DNA of 64,000 nt from Candidatus Poribacteria bacterium (GTDB taxonomy: Bacteria > Poribacteria > WGA-4E > UBA9662), in contig PAQF01000026.1 of the NCBI GenBank assembly GCA_002709695.1, positions 213,395 to 277,394 on the forward strand, written 5' to 3'. Made by a program: the position numbers and the translations under genes. Under the pieces are notes generated by a model that did not search any database, was not told where the DNA came from, and was given only the letters and a program-made list of their open reading frames with translations. Shown here in pieces: positions 1 through 9,869 of this stretch (the stretch's first letter is position 1; every line of letters starts with the position of its first letter).

Positions 1-123
1 GTGTCGAATCCAATTTACGACACTGTTCAACCAATTGACACGAATATGTCAAAAGTTCCGGGATACTATAGTTTTTCACAATTGCCGGTGTTTCGAAATC
101 CAAAGTTTTTGATGGTGAGATGA
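1..123 (+). CDS. Possible 3' end of a gene cut by the window start
   Basis: Frame 1 is open from the first base to a TGA at 121-123, giving 40 codons with a plausible mixed composition (it ends ...FRNPKFLMVR). No start codon context is visible and I do not recognise a family. It may be the C-terminal tail of an upstream gene. An open frame this short also occurs by chance, so it is offered only as a possibility. The bases from 124 to 408 hold no convincing gene. Confidence 0.25.
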   Translation: MSNPIYDTVQPIDTNMSKVPGYYSFSQLPVFRNPKFLMVR

Positions 124-408
124 CAACTAACATAGTCTTTCTTAATTTCTCCTGAGAAAGTTTTATGTATATTATCTATAGTCTATTCTCTTTAACTAGA
201 ATAAACAAGCCATTGGATCGATTTTTAAGAAGGTAAATTTTCTTTCGGACGAATGTATCTTGCAACCTCTTTTCATGATTCGGTACAATGATGAAGTATT
301 TGGAAGGATAATTAATTGATACTAGTTACCAAGTTCTTCCTAGCAAATTTGGGTTAATAGCGAAAATATCTTGATTTTTTATTGGAAAGAGGTTTTTGGA
401 AATATCAG

Positions 409-1437
409 ATGCAGAACAAATTGAAAATTGTACTCGTAGGATGTGGAGGAATGAGTGGAGCTTGGCTCAACGTTGCCACCCAGATGGATCAGGTTGAATT
501 AGTCGGCCTAGTGGATATTAGGGAAGAAGTAGCTAACAAAAGAGCTAAAGAATATAGCTTATCAGAAGTAATTATCGGTACCGATCTAAAAAGCGTTCTG
601 CACCGAACCAAGCCCGATGTTGTCTTTGATTGTACTGTGCCTGAATCACACACACATATAACGACAACGGCACTTAGAAACGGTTGCCATGTTCTTGGAG
701 AAAAACCAATGGCAGATAGCATGAAGAACGCTGAAGTATCGATAAAAGCAGCCACAGAAACAGGTAAACTTTATGCTGTAATTCAGAATCGCAGATACAA
801 TCCACAGATCCGAAGGCTAAAGAATTTTTTGGAATCGGGAGCTATCGGCAATATAACAACAGTTAACTGCGACTTTTATATTGGGGCCCATTTCGGAGGA
901 TTCAGAGATCATATGGAACACGTATTGCTAGTGGATATGGCAATTCATACTCTAGACGCCGCGCGATTCATTTCCGGATCCGATCCAGTATCTGTCTACT
1001 GTAAAGAATGGAACCCAAAAGGCTCATGGTACGACCATGATGCTTCTGCTATTGCAGTATATGAAATGACTAATGATATTGTTTATACCTACAGAGGAAG
1101 TTGGTGTTCAGAAGGATTACACACAAGTTGGGAAAGCGATTGGAGGATTATTGGCACCAAGGGATCCGTTAAGTGGGACGGTGGAGATGATATGACAGCT
1201 GATATTGTAACCGAAGTTGGTGGTTTCCACTCAAAGTGTGAAAATGTCGAACTCCCACCATTTGACGGAAAAGGCCGTGTTGGGGGACACCAAGGACTGA
1301 TTCACGAATTTATCGAATGTGTCCAAACTGGTGGCACACCCGAAACAATTTATACGGACAATATTAAGAGTCTAGCGATGGTATTCGGCGCCATTGAGAG
1401 TTCCAAATCGGGACAATGCCTAAAAATCGAATGTTAA
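409..1437 (+). CDS. Gfo/Idh/MocA family NAD(P)-dependent oxidoreductase
   Basis: Predicted cytosolic NAD(P)-dependent sugar or inositol dehydrogenase of 342 residues, the usual family size. An N-terminal Rossmann fold is shown by the glycine-rich VGCGGMSG at about residues 10-17. The family signature GEKPMAD lies near 97-103 with the catalytic-type Lys99. An IHTLD stretch in the C-terminal alpha/beta domain matches the usual active-site His region. The open frame begins at a TTG at 382, but the ATG at 409 is preferred because it gives the normal MQNKLKIVLVGCGG start and a TTTGGA purine-rich stretch precedes it. The substrate cannot be read from sequence. The next gene, a six-hairpin glycosidase-like protein, starts about 90 bases downstream on the same strand, so a shared carbohydrate role is plausible but inferred. 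Confidence 0.9.
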   Translation: MQNKLKIVLVGCGGMSGAWLNVATQMDQVELVGLVDIREEVANKRAKEYSLSEVIIGTDLKSVLHRTKPDVVFDCTVPESHTHITTTALRNGCHVLGEKPMADSMKNAEVSIKAATETGKLYAVIQNRRYNPQIRRLKNFLESGAIGNITTVNCDFYIGAHFGGFRDHMEHVLLVDMAIHTLDAARFISGSDPVSVYCKEWNPKGSWYDHDASAIAVYEMTNDIVYTYRGSWCSEGLHTSWESDWRIIGTKGSVKWDGGDDMTADIVTEVGGFHSKCENVELPPFDGKGRVGGHQGLIHEFIECVQTGGTPETIYTDNIKSLAMVFGAIESSKSGQCLKIEC

Positions 1438-1528
1438 TTTATTTATAAATTAGAACAACATTTCATTAAGTAAATAATAAAACGAGGTCTAAAATTACAG
1501 ATATTCAATTCACTTGGAGGATCAATTA

Positions 1529-2935
1529 GTGACTTCAGAAGAAATTCTCGGAAAAATACATACCGCTATCAATGTAATTATAAAGGCTGGAACACCCTAC
1601 AAGGGATTGTTTCCGTCAATCCTAGCCCCTCAAAACGGTGAGATGTTATTAACTAAACCAACCAAAATTCCAGGGCAACGAAATGGTGATCGAGCTCATT
1701 TGGGAAGCAACCTGATTCATGATGAACCTTTATTGCAAACGATGTACGCTTTAGGGAAACCACAGTATGCTGAAGCTGCTGATAGATACCTATGCCATTT
1801 TTCCTTAAATTGCACAGACACCTTAACGGGTCTTTTCCCTTGGGGAGAGCATTCATTTTGGCATGTTCTGGAGGAACGAGTTGGTTGCTCGCGAAATTCC
1901 CAAGATGGTAATGCAATCCATGATCATCTTCGCCAAGTGCCGTTTTGGCTATGGGAAAAACTGAATAGCTTTAATCCTGATTGCATCCAAAATTTCGCTG
2001 ATGGACTTGATTACCATTGGACCCAAGGATCTGGGTATGAATACATTCGTCACGCTAATATCAACATTCTATCTCGACTTGAACGTGGAGGGCGCTCCTG
2101 CGATTTCCCAAGACATTCAGGCTTTTATATTTTTGATTTGACTTATGCTTATGTTCAAAATCAACGACCGGAGACTCTTGAACAGATTTGCCTAATGACC
2201 GATTATTGGTGGGGGAAACGTGATGAGATTGGCCTTTTACTAATTGAGAGCCGGTCACCGAAAGAAGCTGAACGTTTTTTCGGTAACAACGCACCAACCC
2301 AAACATTGTCATTAGGAGCAAGTTTATTGGAATCAGCGGATCTGATAGAGGCATTTGAAGCTGACCTAGCCTCAAGAATGCGGAATTATGCTAAGGAGTA
2401 TATTGCAGGGTTCTTGTCTGCACCGCATCAACTTTCGGACAGAAAATTTGTTAGCCTTTGTCAACAAGAAACTCAAGAAATTGTTGAACTGATGTCTACT
2501 TGGGGCAGTGTATATGGCACTAGTACAGCTTGTGGCACAGCTGTTCTTTGTATCAACGCCTGGCGTCTAACACAAAACCAAGAATTGCTGAACTGGGCAA
2601 GGGCTGTTGGTCAAGCCTATCTTGATGAGCCACTTCCTCTTGCTAAAATAAAAGCAGAGGAATTCAAGATTCCGGCTGTTGATCCCGGGTTGGTCCTCGG
2701 GCTATTCTCTGATTTGTATGATATTACAGGTGAATCTGATTGGTTAGAAGCAGGGCTCGATCTTGCAGAAGATGTTTGTGATGTATATTTTCAGAATCAG
2801 CTGCCGCTAGGTGCCTCTAGTACTGGCTGGTACGAATCCCAATTAGGTCCGGCATTCCTAATTCACGGGTTAACTCGTTTGGCTCTTCTCGCTCAGGATA
2901 ATTGCACTCTAGCCCCAAATTACACTGCCAGATAA
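1529..2935 (+). CDS. Six-hairpin (alpha/alpha) glycosidase-like protein
   Basis: A 468-residue protein without an obvious signal peptide. Its spacing of aromatic helical segments, the TGLFPWGEHSFWH motif near residue 100 and repeated short helical repeats (for example GSVYGTSTACGTAVLCINAW) resemble the (alpha/alpha)6-toroid fold of unsaturated glucuronyl hydrolases, pectate lyase-like and AGE-type enzymes. I cannot name a family or substrate. The start chosen is GTG at 1529, because GGAGG at 1516-1520 lies 8 bases upstream. The TTG at 1514 overlaps that ribosome binding site and is unlikely. It follows the Gfo/Idh gene on the same strand, compatible with a small sugar-utilisation unit. A short GGTAT/ATACC hairpin lies at 2951-2965 after the stop but has no U-run. 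Confidence 0.65.
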   Translation: MTSEEILGKIHTAINVIIKAGTPYKGLFPSILAPQNGEMLLTKPTKIPGQRNGDRAHLGSNLIHDEPLLQTMYALGKPQYAEAADRYLCHFSLNCTDTLTGLFPWGEHSFWHVLEERVGCSRNSQDGNAIHDHLRQVPFWLWEKLNSFNPDCIQNFADGLDYHWTQGSGYEYIRHANINILSRLERGGRSCDFPRHSGFYIFDLTYAYVQNQRPETLEQICLMTDYWWGKRDEIGLLLIESRSPKEAERFFGNNAPTQTLSLGASLLESADLIEAFEADLASRMRNYAKEYIAGFLSAPHQLSDRKFVSLCQQETQEIVELMSTWGSVYGTSTACGTAVLCINAWRLTQNQELLNWARAVGQAYLDEPLPLAKIKAEEFKIPAVDPGLVLGLFSDLYDITGESDWLEAGLDLAEDVCDVYFQNQLPLGASSTGWYESQLGPAFLIHGLTRLALLAQDNCTLAPNYTAR

Positions 2936-3125
2936 AAATTTACTATTCAAGGTATTCAGGATACCAACAAATAGGGCTACTGAACCAACAGGTAGAAAGC
3001 GCGGATTCTAGGATTTAAACACCAGATATACCCAATTCCCCATCGAGCAAAGGATATATAATACGTAAAATGCAAGAATATTCAGGGTGAACAAAGAACG
3101 TTTAGTACGTCTATCAGCTTTCTCT

Positions 3126-4201
3126 TCACCTGTAAACTTTTTTCACCTCTCCTAACACATTAAACCCTTCAGGACAAACCACATCTGCCTCCTTGAAAGT
3201 GTCACAAGCTAAAACCTGTTCTCTAAACTTTTCATACCATGGTGAGGCGGCTTGGATACCAAACCGATGCACTGCATCATAGTAAGTCAGAATCTGCCTA
3301 ACAGGAATGCCTTGCGTATAAGGAGCACAACGACCGCAACTTCGACATGGACCAATCCCTACTGCTTGAATATTATCCCAAAGCTGGCGGCGTTCCAATC
3401 CAGAAATGTTTTCGATGATCGAACCTAAAGCGCAATTCTCATCTGCAAACGCCTGTGTGCTCATACCTGAAAGCACACAGGAAATAGCTGGATGTAGTAA
3501 AGAAAAAAGCAATGCGCCTTGATAAGGAGTAGTGATATAGGAACCAAGTATATTGTAAAAGATCCCGATATCACTTGTAAGTATACCACCAGCCGTAGGA
3601 AAATTGACCACAACACCCAAATCCCGTTCTGCTGCTAAAGGTAAAATTTGATCTTCAACTCGCTCAATGCGGATCAAGCTCATTGGAATTTGAATCACAT
3701 CAAAAGCATCTGATTTAATCAAGGCTATCATCCGCTCCACGCTAGTCTGATTATTATCAAAGGGTAAAAAATGATCAAAGCTAACACCAATGAACTGAGC
3801 TAATCCTTCCGAACGTGCGGATTCCAGTTTATGTAGCATTCCTTGTTTTCGCATCAATATCCTATAATGCTCCGCATTATTAAAGCCATGAGCATAAATA
3901 AGATCTATATTATCAACTTTGAGTTGAGCGAGACTCGTCTCAATACTTTCCTGTACAAGATCCGCATGGTTAAACGCTACTTTGGTAGCTAGAAAAAATT
4001 CTTGGCGACGGCCCTGAAGCGCTTGACCCAGATATTTTTCACTGTAACCGTAATTCCTAGCGGTATCGATAAAATTGACCCCATGCTCTAGTGCCTTGTG
4101 AACAGTTGCTACAGCCTGGTCAGGATGTTCATTAAGGCGCGCCCCCCAAATCCAATTGCACTAACCTGAAGATTAGTCCTACCCAATTTTCGCATTTCCA
4201 T
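3126..4201 (-). pseudogene. Aldo/keto reductase with C-terminal Fe-S-like motif, frameshifted
   Basis: Two minus-strand frames together give one aldo/keto reductase of about 358 residues. The N-terminus (MEMRKLGRTNLQVSAIGFGG, ATG at 4201) runs into a stop after a run of six G's (C's at 4142-4147 on the plus strand). Adding one G restores reading to NFIDTARNYGYSEKYLG, LATKV and IYAHGF, which carry the Asp, Tyr, Lys and His of the family tetrad, and then the frame from 3857 down to 3126. The C-terminal extension has CRSCGRC, as in aldo/keto reductases with a 4Fe-4S domain, but the usual fourth Cys position reads Tyr. No other lesion was found, so the gene is either recently broken, rescued by slippage at the G-run, or a sequencing or assembly error. 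Confidence 0.85.
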
Positions 4202-4475
4202 ATTCAATGGGTCTCTATATCGTTTGCCATAATTCTCCTCAATGTCGTAGATGGTATCCGAAGTAAGATTTTTCCGCCAAGCACTTGGGCGTTTCAGGTG
4301 CAAATACTTAATTTGTAGCTGGGTGGAACAACAACTAACTCTGTACAAACATGGCATTTACACTTCTGTAATTATGAAAACATGGAAAATCGAGATGGCC
4401 GCAGTAAAATGCTTTGCACCTGCCAAAATGATCATCGGGAGTTCTGGGATAATCAGCTAAAGATGCAAGAACACT

Positions 4476-5585
4476 CTATCCTATAGGTGTAGGCAACTCA
4501 GCAACGTACTGGTAATTAGTGTCATGTTCCTGACGATCCAAGATCTCAGCAATGTGTTTCCATGTTTCATATAAACCTCGGGGAGAATATGGCATTTCGT
4601 GTTTGATTAACCTGTGGAGCCGACCAAGTTTGTAACATGGAACCGCAGCATACATATGATGCTCAATGTGATAATTCATGTGCCAGTATAGAAACTGGAG
4701 AATCGGGTTAAGATAAATCGTCCGACTACACAAGCGAAAATCCGGCACGTTATCCTGAAGCCCTACATGCTGGGCAGCATTACAAAGAAATTGTAACCAT
4801 GCTCCAAACGTCTTTGGAAAAGTAACAACCAAAAGAACAATCCAATATCCTAACGCTAAAGACACACCTGCAATCAACAAGTGACCAATAAGTACAGTAC
4901 GTTCCCAATTTACATAGGCACGACGACGCTCTGGATCAGTTTCAGGAAAGAGCGAAGCAATCCATGGGTTACCCATATCGAGGTAACCGGTGAAGTTTCG
5001 AAACTTGCTCCTAATGAGAGAGTCAGGGTATCGATAATTTATAATGGACGTCTTCCAAAGATTTTTCAAGTCGATCTTTTGGGGTAATAACACTTCCTGA
5101 TCGTCGGGCGGATGTAGAGCATATTTGTGATGCTCAGTATGGCTAGCCCAAAACAGATGATGATTGTACCACCCCAAGAACGAGAAGATACGCAGGAAAA
5201 CTCGATTGAGCCACCGGGAACTGAAAACCGAATCGTGAACAAGTTCGTGGAAGCCATTGACCAAAAAATGCCAGAAGTGCCCATTAACAAAAACCAACAG
5301 CGCAGTAACATACCAAGGCCAATGGAATGACGAATAGACAGCAACACCCGAAGCAGCAGCCAACACTCCCAGAAAACCCAGTGTCTGTGCAAAACCAAGA
5401 AAGTTGTCGCGCCTATTGAGTTCACGTAGCACTTCACGAGTAACGTGGCAACGGTACCATTTTATACGTGCCTTTTGGAGTGGAACATTATACTGAGGCC
5501 CTTCAGTTAGAACTTCTTGGTCGGAAAGTACATTCTGGTTGGAACGTATTATTCGGCTGGAATTTTCAGTTTCGGTAGGTGTCAT
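4476..5585 (-). CDS. Membrane fatty acid desaturase family protein
   Basis: An integral membrane diiron desaturase or hydroxylase-type protein of 369 residues. The three histidine boxes are complete: HELVHD at residues 113-118, HTEHH at 149-153 and HIEHH at 306-310, with an additional QHVG near 272-275. Hydrophobic segments flank the boxes (about 65-110 and 230-258), as expected for a protein with two membrane hairpins and a cytosolic diiron site. Family members introduce double bonds into or hydroxylate acyl chains, sphingoid bases or carotenoids; the box spacing does not settle which. No clear ribosome binding site precedes the ATG at 5585. The frameshifted aldo/keto reductase lies downstream on the same strand after a 274-base gap with no gene. 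Confidence 0.9.
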   Translation of the reverse strand: MTPTETENSSRIIRSNQNVLSDQEVLTEGPQYNVPLQKARIKWYRCHVTREVLRELNRRDNFLGFAQTLGFLGVLAAASGVAVYSSFHWPWYVTALLVFVNGHFWHFLVNGFHELVHDSVFSSRWLNRVFLRIFSFLGWYNHHLFWASHTEHHKYALHPPDDQEVLLPQKIDLKNLWKTSIINYRYPDSLIRSKFRNFTGYLDMGNPWIASLFPETDPERRRAYVNWERTVLIGHLLIAGVSLALGYWIVLLVVTFPKTFGAWLQFLCNAAQHVGLQDNVPDFRLCSRTIYLNPILQFLYWHMNYHIEHHMYAAVPCYKLGRLHRLIKHEMPYSPRGLYETWKHIAEILDRQEHDTNYQYVAELPTPIG

Positions 5586-5704
5586 CGCAAAAACTTATAA
5601 GCTGAACCCCAAAAGATATAGATTAAAATAAAAATAACATACCGCAGATTTGATAGTCAATACTTAAGCAAGATGGATAATCTTCCTTACAGAATATCAT
5701 CGAT

Positions 5705-6475
5705 CTATTCCAAATAAGATTTCATAGTATGCAAGGCCGTTTCAACGTCGCGATCGAAATCGCCAAAACTACACTCACAGGAAACACGCCCCTGATAACC
5801 TGTGGCTTGAAGGGTAGAAAAAAAATCCGAGAAATCGAAATTATCGTTGCCAGGATAAGAGCGCTTAACTGGTTCTGCAATGTGAACATGTGCTAGCCAC
5901 TCAGCAGCTTCAACGATATTAGACATAGGTTCAGACTCCTGCCAAATATGATAAAGATCAGCTAGGACCCTGATATTAGGGTGATTGACACGTTTGGCCA
6001 AGGCCAAACCATCAGCTACCGTCCGAATAATGTTGCACTCACGAGCGCACAACGGTTCAATAGCAATAGTTATACCGTAGATTTCAGCATGGCCAGCTGC
6101 CATGGATAAAAAATCAGCTATTTGTCCTAAAGCCCGATCAAAGTTGTAACCTTCAGCCACATTACGAGAACCACTACTACCATAGACAATGATTTCACTG
6201 CCCAATAATTGAGCTCGACGACAAGCAGTGACCACATAATTGGATAAACGTTTTTGATCGATCTCATCACCCACAACACGTAGATCGCTTGGCAGAAACC
6301 CCGCATAAGCTTCGGCTTTGATGGAACGCCCCAACGCTTTTTCCTGAATTTGCTGGAACTCAGCTTCATCTTTTTCAGGTATCAAAGCACTCTGCACCCC
6401 CAACTCGATATAGTCATAACCAACTTCTGCTAGTAAGTCCATTTTCTCTAACGGCGCACAAACTCCAAATTTCAT
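5705..6475 (-). CDS. Sugar phosphate isomerase/epimerase family TIM-barrel protein
   Basis: A 256-residue xylose-isomerase-like TIM barrel (AP endonuclease 2 superfamily). Barrel-strand ends carry the metal-binding type residues: AIEPLC, VLADLYH, HVHIAEP and SCECSFGDF. The length is normal. The ATG at 6475 is preceded by AAAGGAG at a good distance, so the start is well supported. Relatives include hydroxypyruvate isomerase, tagatose and allulose epimerases and inosose dehydratase; the exact reaction is not readable. It is transcribed just after the amidase gene, whose stop lies 19 bases upstream, so the two are probably co-transcribed. Confidence 0.88.
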   Translation of the reverse strand: MKFGVCAPLEKMDLLAEVGYDYIELGVQSALIPEKDEAEFQQIQEKALGRSIKAEAYAGFLPSDLRVVGDEIDQKRLSNYVVTACRRAQLLGSEIIVYGSSGSRNVAEGYNFDRALGQIADFLSMAAGHAEIYGITIAIEPLCARECNIIRTVADGLALAKRVNHPNIRVLADLYHIWQESEPMSNIVEAAEWLAHVHIAEPVKRSYPGNDNFDFSDFFSTLQATGYQGRVSCECSFGDFDRDVETALHTMKSYLE

Positions 6476-6494
6476 CTAGTAAACTCCTTTTTTC

Positions 6495-7901
6495 TTAGCT
6501 AATCGCGCTAGCATCATCCAAGTCTGGATGATGTTGATGCCAGGTAGCAACTTGCTCATATGCATGTCCAACTTGACACAGCAGAGGTTCCGAGAGATGC
6601 TTCCCCACCAATTGGACACTCAACGGAAGATTATCACGTGTAAAACCACAGGGAACGGAAAGTGTTGGCATCCCATTATAGTTGAAAGGAACGGTGAACC
6701 TTTGAAACTTTGGAGGCCGATCAGTCATGGGGCCATACAAAGTCTCAGCCGTAACCGGATGTGGAGGTCCCGACATAGAAGGACAAATTAGAATATCAAT
6801 CTCCGACATAGCATGCAGGAAATGCCCATTACAAATAGCCCTAAGCTGATTAGCCTTAGCATAATCAGCCCCTGTTACATCCGCTCCTTTATCTAACCAA
6901 CCACGGAACCAAGGGCCATAAACCTTTCGATGCAGTGGATAGGTAGCTTGGTGAGCCAAAACTGCCTCTGCCGTGCAAAGAACAGGCCAAGCCAATACAA
7001 ACGAATCAATATTTGGCAACTTGACCTCAACCAACTCTGCCCCTAACTCGACCAGCACATCGACACTATTACCAATAGCTACAGCCAATTCCTGATCAAT
7101 ATCTGAGGTAGCATAAGATGGATCAAAACCAATTCTGATACCAGCTAAATCTTGCCCTAATTTCGCCAACATATCTGGCACTGGATAAGGCAAAGTGGTT
7201 GGATCATTAGAATCAGGACCAGCAATTGCCTGCAGCATCAACCCTGCGTCAGCCACACTGCGGGCCATAGGACCAATGTGATCCATCGATTCAGCCAATG
7301 CGAGAACACCATAGCGACTAACGCGGCCCCAAGTCGGCTTCAAGCCTACAACCCCACAGGCTGCTGCAGGGAAACGGATGGATCCCCCTGTATCACTCCC
7401 TAAAGAACCGAAACATAACCCACTGGCAGTAGCCACACCAGATCCACTGGAGGAAGAGCCAGTCCAACGACCTGAATGCCATGGGTTAACTGGTATGGGA
7501 AAAACAGGATTATATCCACCCATAGCACCTTCAGTCAAGTTCAGCTTGCCCAACAGAACCGTACCAGCATCAGCTAGCTTTTGCACCACGGTAGCATTAT
7601 AATTTGGAACATGATCAGCTTTAGTTTGAGTTCCACCCATAGTACGAACTCCACAGGTATTACAAAGATCTTTGACAGCAATTGGCACCCCATGCAATAA
7701 TCCTCGATAGTGCCCCGACATGATTTCGGCCTCAGCTTGCTTGGCCATATCTATAGCCTGTTCCGACATCAAGGTCGCATAACTCTTGAGTTTAGGGTCC
7801 CATTTCCGAATACGCTCCAATTGCATCTGAGTCAGTTCAACTGGCGAGATTTGCTTGGATTGGATCAGTTTAGCTACTTCAACAATTGTACTAAAATGCA
7901 C
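6495..7901 (-). CDS. Amidase signature family hydrolase
   Basis: A 468-residue cytosolic amidase with the Ser-cisSer-Lys triad of the amidase signature family. Lys77 is in AVKDL, the cis-Ser is probably Ser150 in the Gly/Ser-rich loop, and the nucleophile is Ser174 in GSDTGGSIRFPA. Spacings match GatA-type enzymes, but it stands without gatB or gatC nearby. It is therefore more likely a catabolic amidase such as an allophanate hydrolase-like or aryl-acylamidase-like enzyme than the GatCAB subunit. Translation probably starts at the GTG at 7901 behind GGAAGG. It lies just upstream of a TIM-barrel isomerase gene in what looks like a two-gene operon. The substrate is unknown. Confidence 0.9.
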   Translation of the reverse strand: MHFSTIVEVAKLIQSKQISPVELTQMQLERIRKWDPKLKSYATLMSEQAIDMAKQAEAEIMSGHYRGLLHGVPIAVKDLCNTCGVRTMGGTQTKADHVPNYNATVVQKLADAGTVLLGKLNLTEGAMGGYNPVFPIPVNPWHSGRWTGSSSSGSGVATASGLCFGSLGSDTGGSIRFPAAACGVVGLKPTWGRVSRYGVLALAESMDHIGPMARSVADAGLMLQAIAGPDSNDPTTLPYPVPDMLAKLGQDLAGIRIGFDPSYATSDIDQELAVAIGNSVDVLVELGAELVEVKLPNIDSFVLAWPVLCTAEAVLAHQATYPLHRKVYGPWFRGWLDKGADVTGADYAKANQLRAICNGHFLHAMSEIDILICPSMSGPPHPVTAETLYGPMTDRPPKFQRFTVPFNYNGMPTLSVPCGFTRDNLPLSVQLVGKHLSEPLLCQVGHAYEQVATWHQHHPDLDDASAIS

Positions 7902-8380
7902 GTCTTCCTTCCAAAATTATTTTTGTCAATAACACTTGTAATTTAAGAGTCGAATCAAGCTCTTTATGGAAACACTTCATTATACTATTATAGGCCACAA
8001 CACATCGCAACTCAAATCCCAGGTTATCAGACAAGTATCAACTGCTCAAATTCAATCCTAAATCAAAGTACCTTACCCTAACATATAAGGTTTTACACTA
8101 ACACACGACCACAACGAAAAAATGGCTAATTTAGATTCTATTTCGGTATTACCCCAATAGAATACTCATTGATCACATCGTTTTTACCAGACATACGGCT
8201 AAAAATTAGTTCGTCATTATATGCCTTGGCCAGAAAACACAGGGCCGAACTACCCTACATTGCAATCCCATTTACCAAAATCATCCACTCTATAGCACAT
8301 AAAATCTCTTGCAAACGACACATCATTCAACAAATAAATCAATTCTAGAAATTCACCAAGCGATATAATGAATGTATTTC
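7902..8380. other. Gene-free stretch between two minus-strand genes
   Basis: About 480 AT-rich bases separate the amidase start from the 3' end of the beta-propeller gene. I found no frame with coding character, no convincing hairpin followed by a U-run and no tRNA-like element. It presumably contains the promoter of the amidase gene, but no -35/-10 pair stands out. Confidence 0.5.
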
Positions 8381-9712
8381 TTATTCCTCGGAGATACAGT
8401 AAAGGAACTTTTCTCCGCGGAGAAACAATTCACGATCAACAAGGGCCACCGAGGCACTGAAAGAGTCATCAAGTTGGTTTATCGCCAATATACGAGGATT
8501 CTGCTCATGGCTAATTACCAATGTTGTACCAGTACGGTCAGTGACATACAATCGGTTAGCAGCGGCTACTGGCGAAGCGTAGACATTTCCGATACCACTA
8601 AGCCGAAACGGACCATCAATTTCTTGACCAGTCTTAGCTTTTACCCGTGACAGGATTCCTTGATAATGACGAAGGAAATACAACCACTCACCATAAAGTA
8701 ATAGTGATGGCACATATGGTGTACCTCGTGTTCGAGTCCAAACCACTTGGCTACTGCCAGTAATATCTCCTTGAGCGTTATCCAGTCGAATAGCCAACAG
8801 CGCTCTTCTATCATAGCTGCTACCCACGTAAACCATGCCATCAGCCGATACTGGAGACGCTACGATGTTAGCAGAAAGCCCATCACACTCCCAAATCACA
8901 TTACCAGTAACTAGATCGTACCCTCGAACACGACTCGTACCACTAACAATGACCTGTGGTTTCCCTTTGACCTCGACTACGATTGGTGTTGCCCAAGATG
9001 TTACCTCTTCACGTTCAGCCTTCCAAAGCCGCTTTCCAGTATACTTGTTGAAGGCAACTACAAAAGACTGACCTTCATGGTCCCAGTTGATGATCAGCGT
9101 TTCATCGTAGAGCACCGGAGAACTTCCCTCACCGTGTCCATGTTTGGTCTGCATTTGCCCAAGGTCTTTTTCCCATTGAACTACACCATCTAAGTCAAGA
9201 CAGTAGAGACCATGTGACCCGAAGAAAACAAACAAATGCTCACCATCAGTCACTGGCGAGTTAGAAGCGAAGCTAGAAGTAAAATGTCCCCCCTCACACG
9301 GCAATTCCCTATGCATTGTTCGCTGCCAAAAAGTCTTCCCGCTGTGACGGTTCAAAGCAAAAACCATAAATTTATGATGTCGTGTTACCGGTAGATTATC
9401 ATGCGCACCTAGAGCTCTACTATATTTAGGTTCCAAAACATCACCATGAGGAACAGCAGTAGTAATGAAGACATAATCGCCCCAGACTATTGGTGTTGAA
9501 TGTCCACGGCCAGGTATAGGAATTTGCCAACGGATGTTTTTACTATTGCTCCATTCTACTGGAGGATCAGCATATGGCGCAACACCAGTACTCAAGGGGC
9601 CACGCCACTCCGACCAATAACGACTCGCTTCATCGTTGACCTGACCATAATTGATTGCTGTCACTATTAGTAGCAAATATACCAACAATACACTTACTAA
9701 CTGCCTAAACAT
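8381..9712 (-). CDS. Secreted PQQ-type beta-propeller repeat protein
   Basis: A 443-residue exported protein. The N-terminus has a basic start and a strong hydrophobic core (LVSVLLVYLLLIVTA) typical of a Sec signal peptide. The rest consists of repeated beta-propeller blades of the PQQ/PQQ-like type, seen in motifs such as GRGHSTPIVWGDYVFITT, GEGSSPVLYDETLIINWD, TSWATPIVVEVKGKPQVIVSG and GNVYASPVAAANRLYVTD. Near the N-terminus is WSEWRGPLSTGVAP, the 'WPQWRGP..G' opening common in planctomycete and related proteins. These proteins are often annotated as PQQ-binding but usually lack the dehydrogenase active site, and none is visible here. It is likely periplasmic or surface-located; its function is unknown. 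Confidence 0.85.
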   Translation of the reverse strand: MFRQLVSVLLVYLLLIVTAINYGQVNDEASRYWSEWRGPLSTGVAPYADPPVEWSNSKNIRWQIPIPGRGHSTPIVWGDYVFITTAVPHGDVLEPKYSRALGAHDNLPVTRHHKFMVFALNRHSGKTFWQRTMHRELPCEGGHFTSSFASNSPVTDGEHLFVFFGSHGLYCLDLDGVVQWEKDLGQMQTKHGHGEGSSPVLYDETLIINWDHEGQSFVVAFNKYTGKRLWKAEREEVTSWATPIVVEVKGKPQVIVSGTSRVRGYDLVTGNVIWECDGLSANIVASPVSADGMVYVGSSYDRRALLAIRLDNAQGDITGSSQVVWTRTRGTPYVPSLLLYGEWLYFLRHYQGILSRVKAKTGQEIDGPFRLSGIGNVYASPVAAANRLYVTDRTGTTLVISHEQNPRILAINQLDDSFSASVALVDRELFLRGEKFLYCISEE

Positions 9713-9869
9713 AATACACCCTAAACACAGGAAAATATCCCCTTAGCACAAAAAACATATTAAGCTTTTTAATAAATGAATTCAAATCTGTTTATGATTA
9801 ATGCATTGTTCTTAATAATATCCTGCTCACCTTTAGGGTAAAACAACATCTCGTTTTCCCTTTCCTCAG

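Noticed and set aside
6495..7901. GatA subunit of the tRNA amidotransferase
   Set aside because: Active-site spacing fits, but no gatB or gatC is adjacent and the neighbour is a catabolic TIM-barrel protein; amidase-signature catabolic enzymes fit as well or better.
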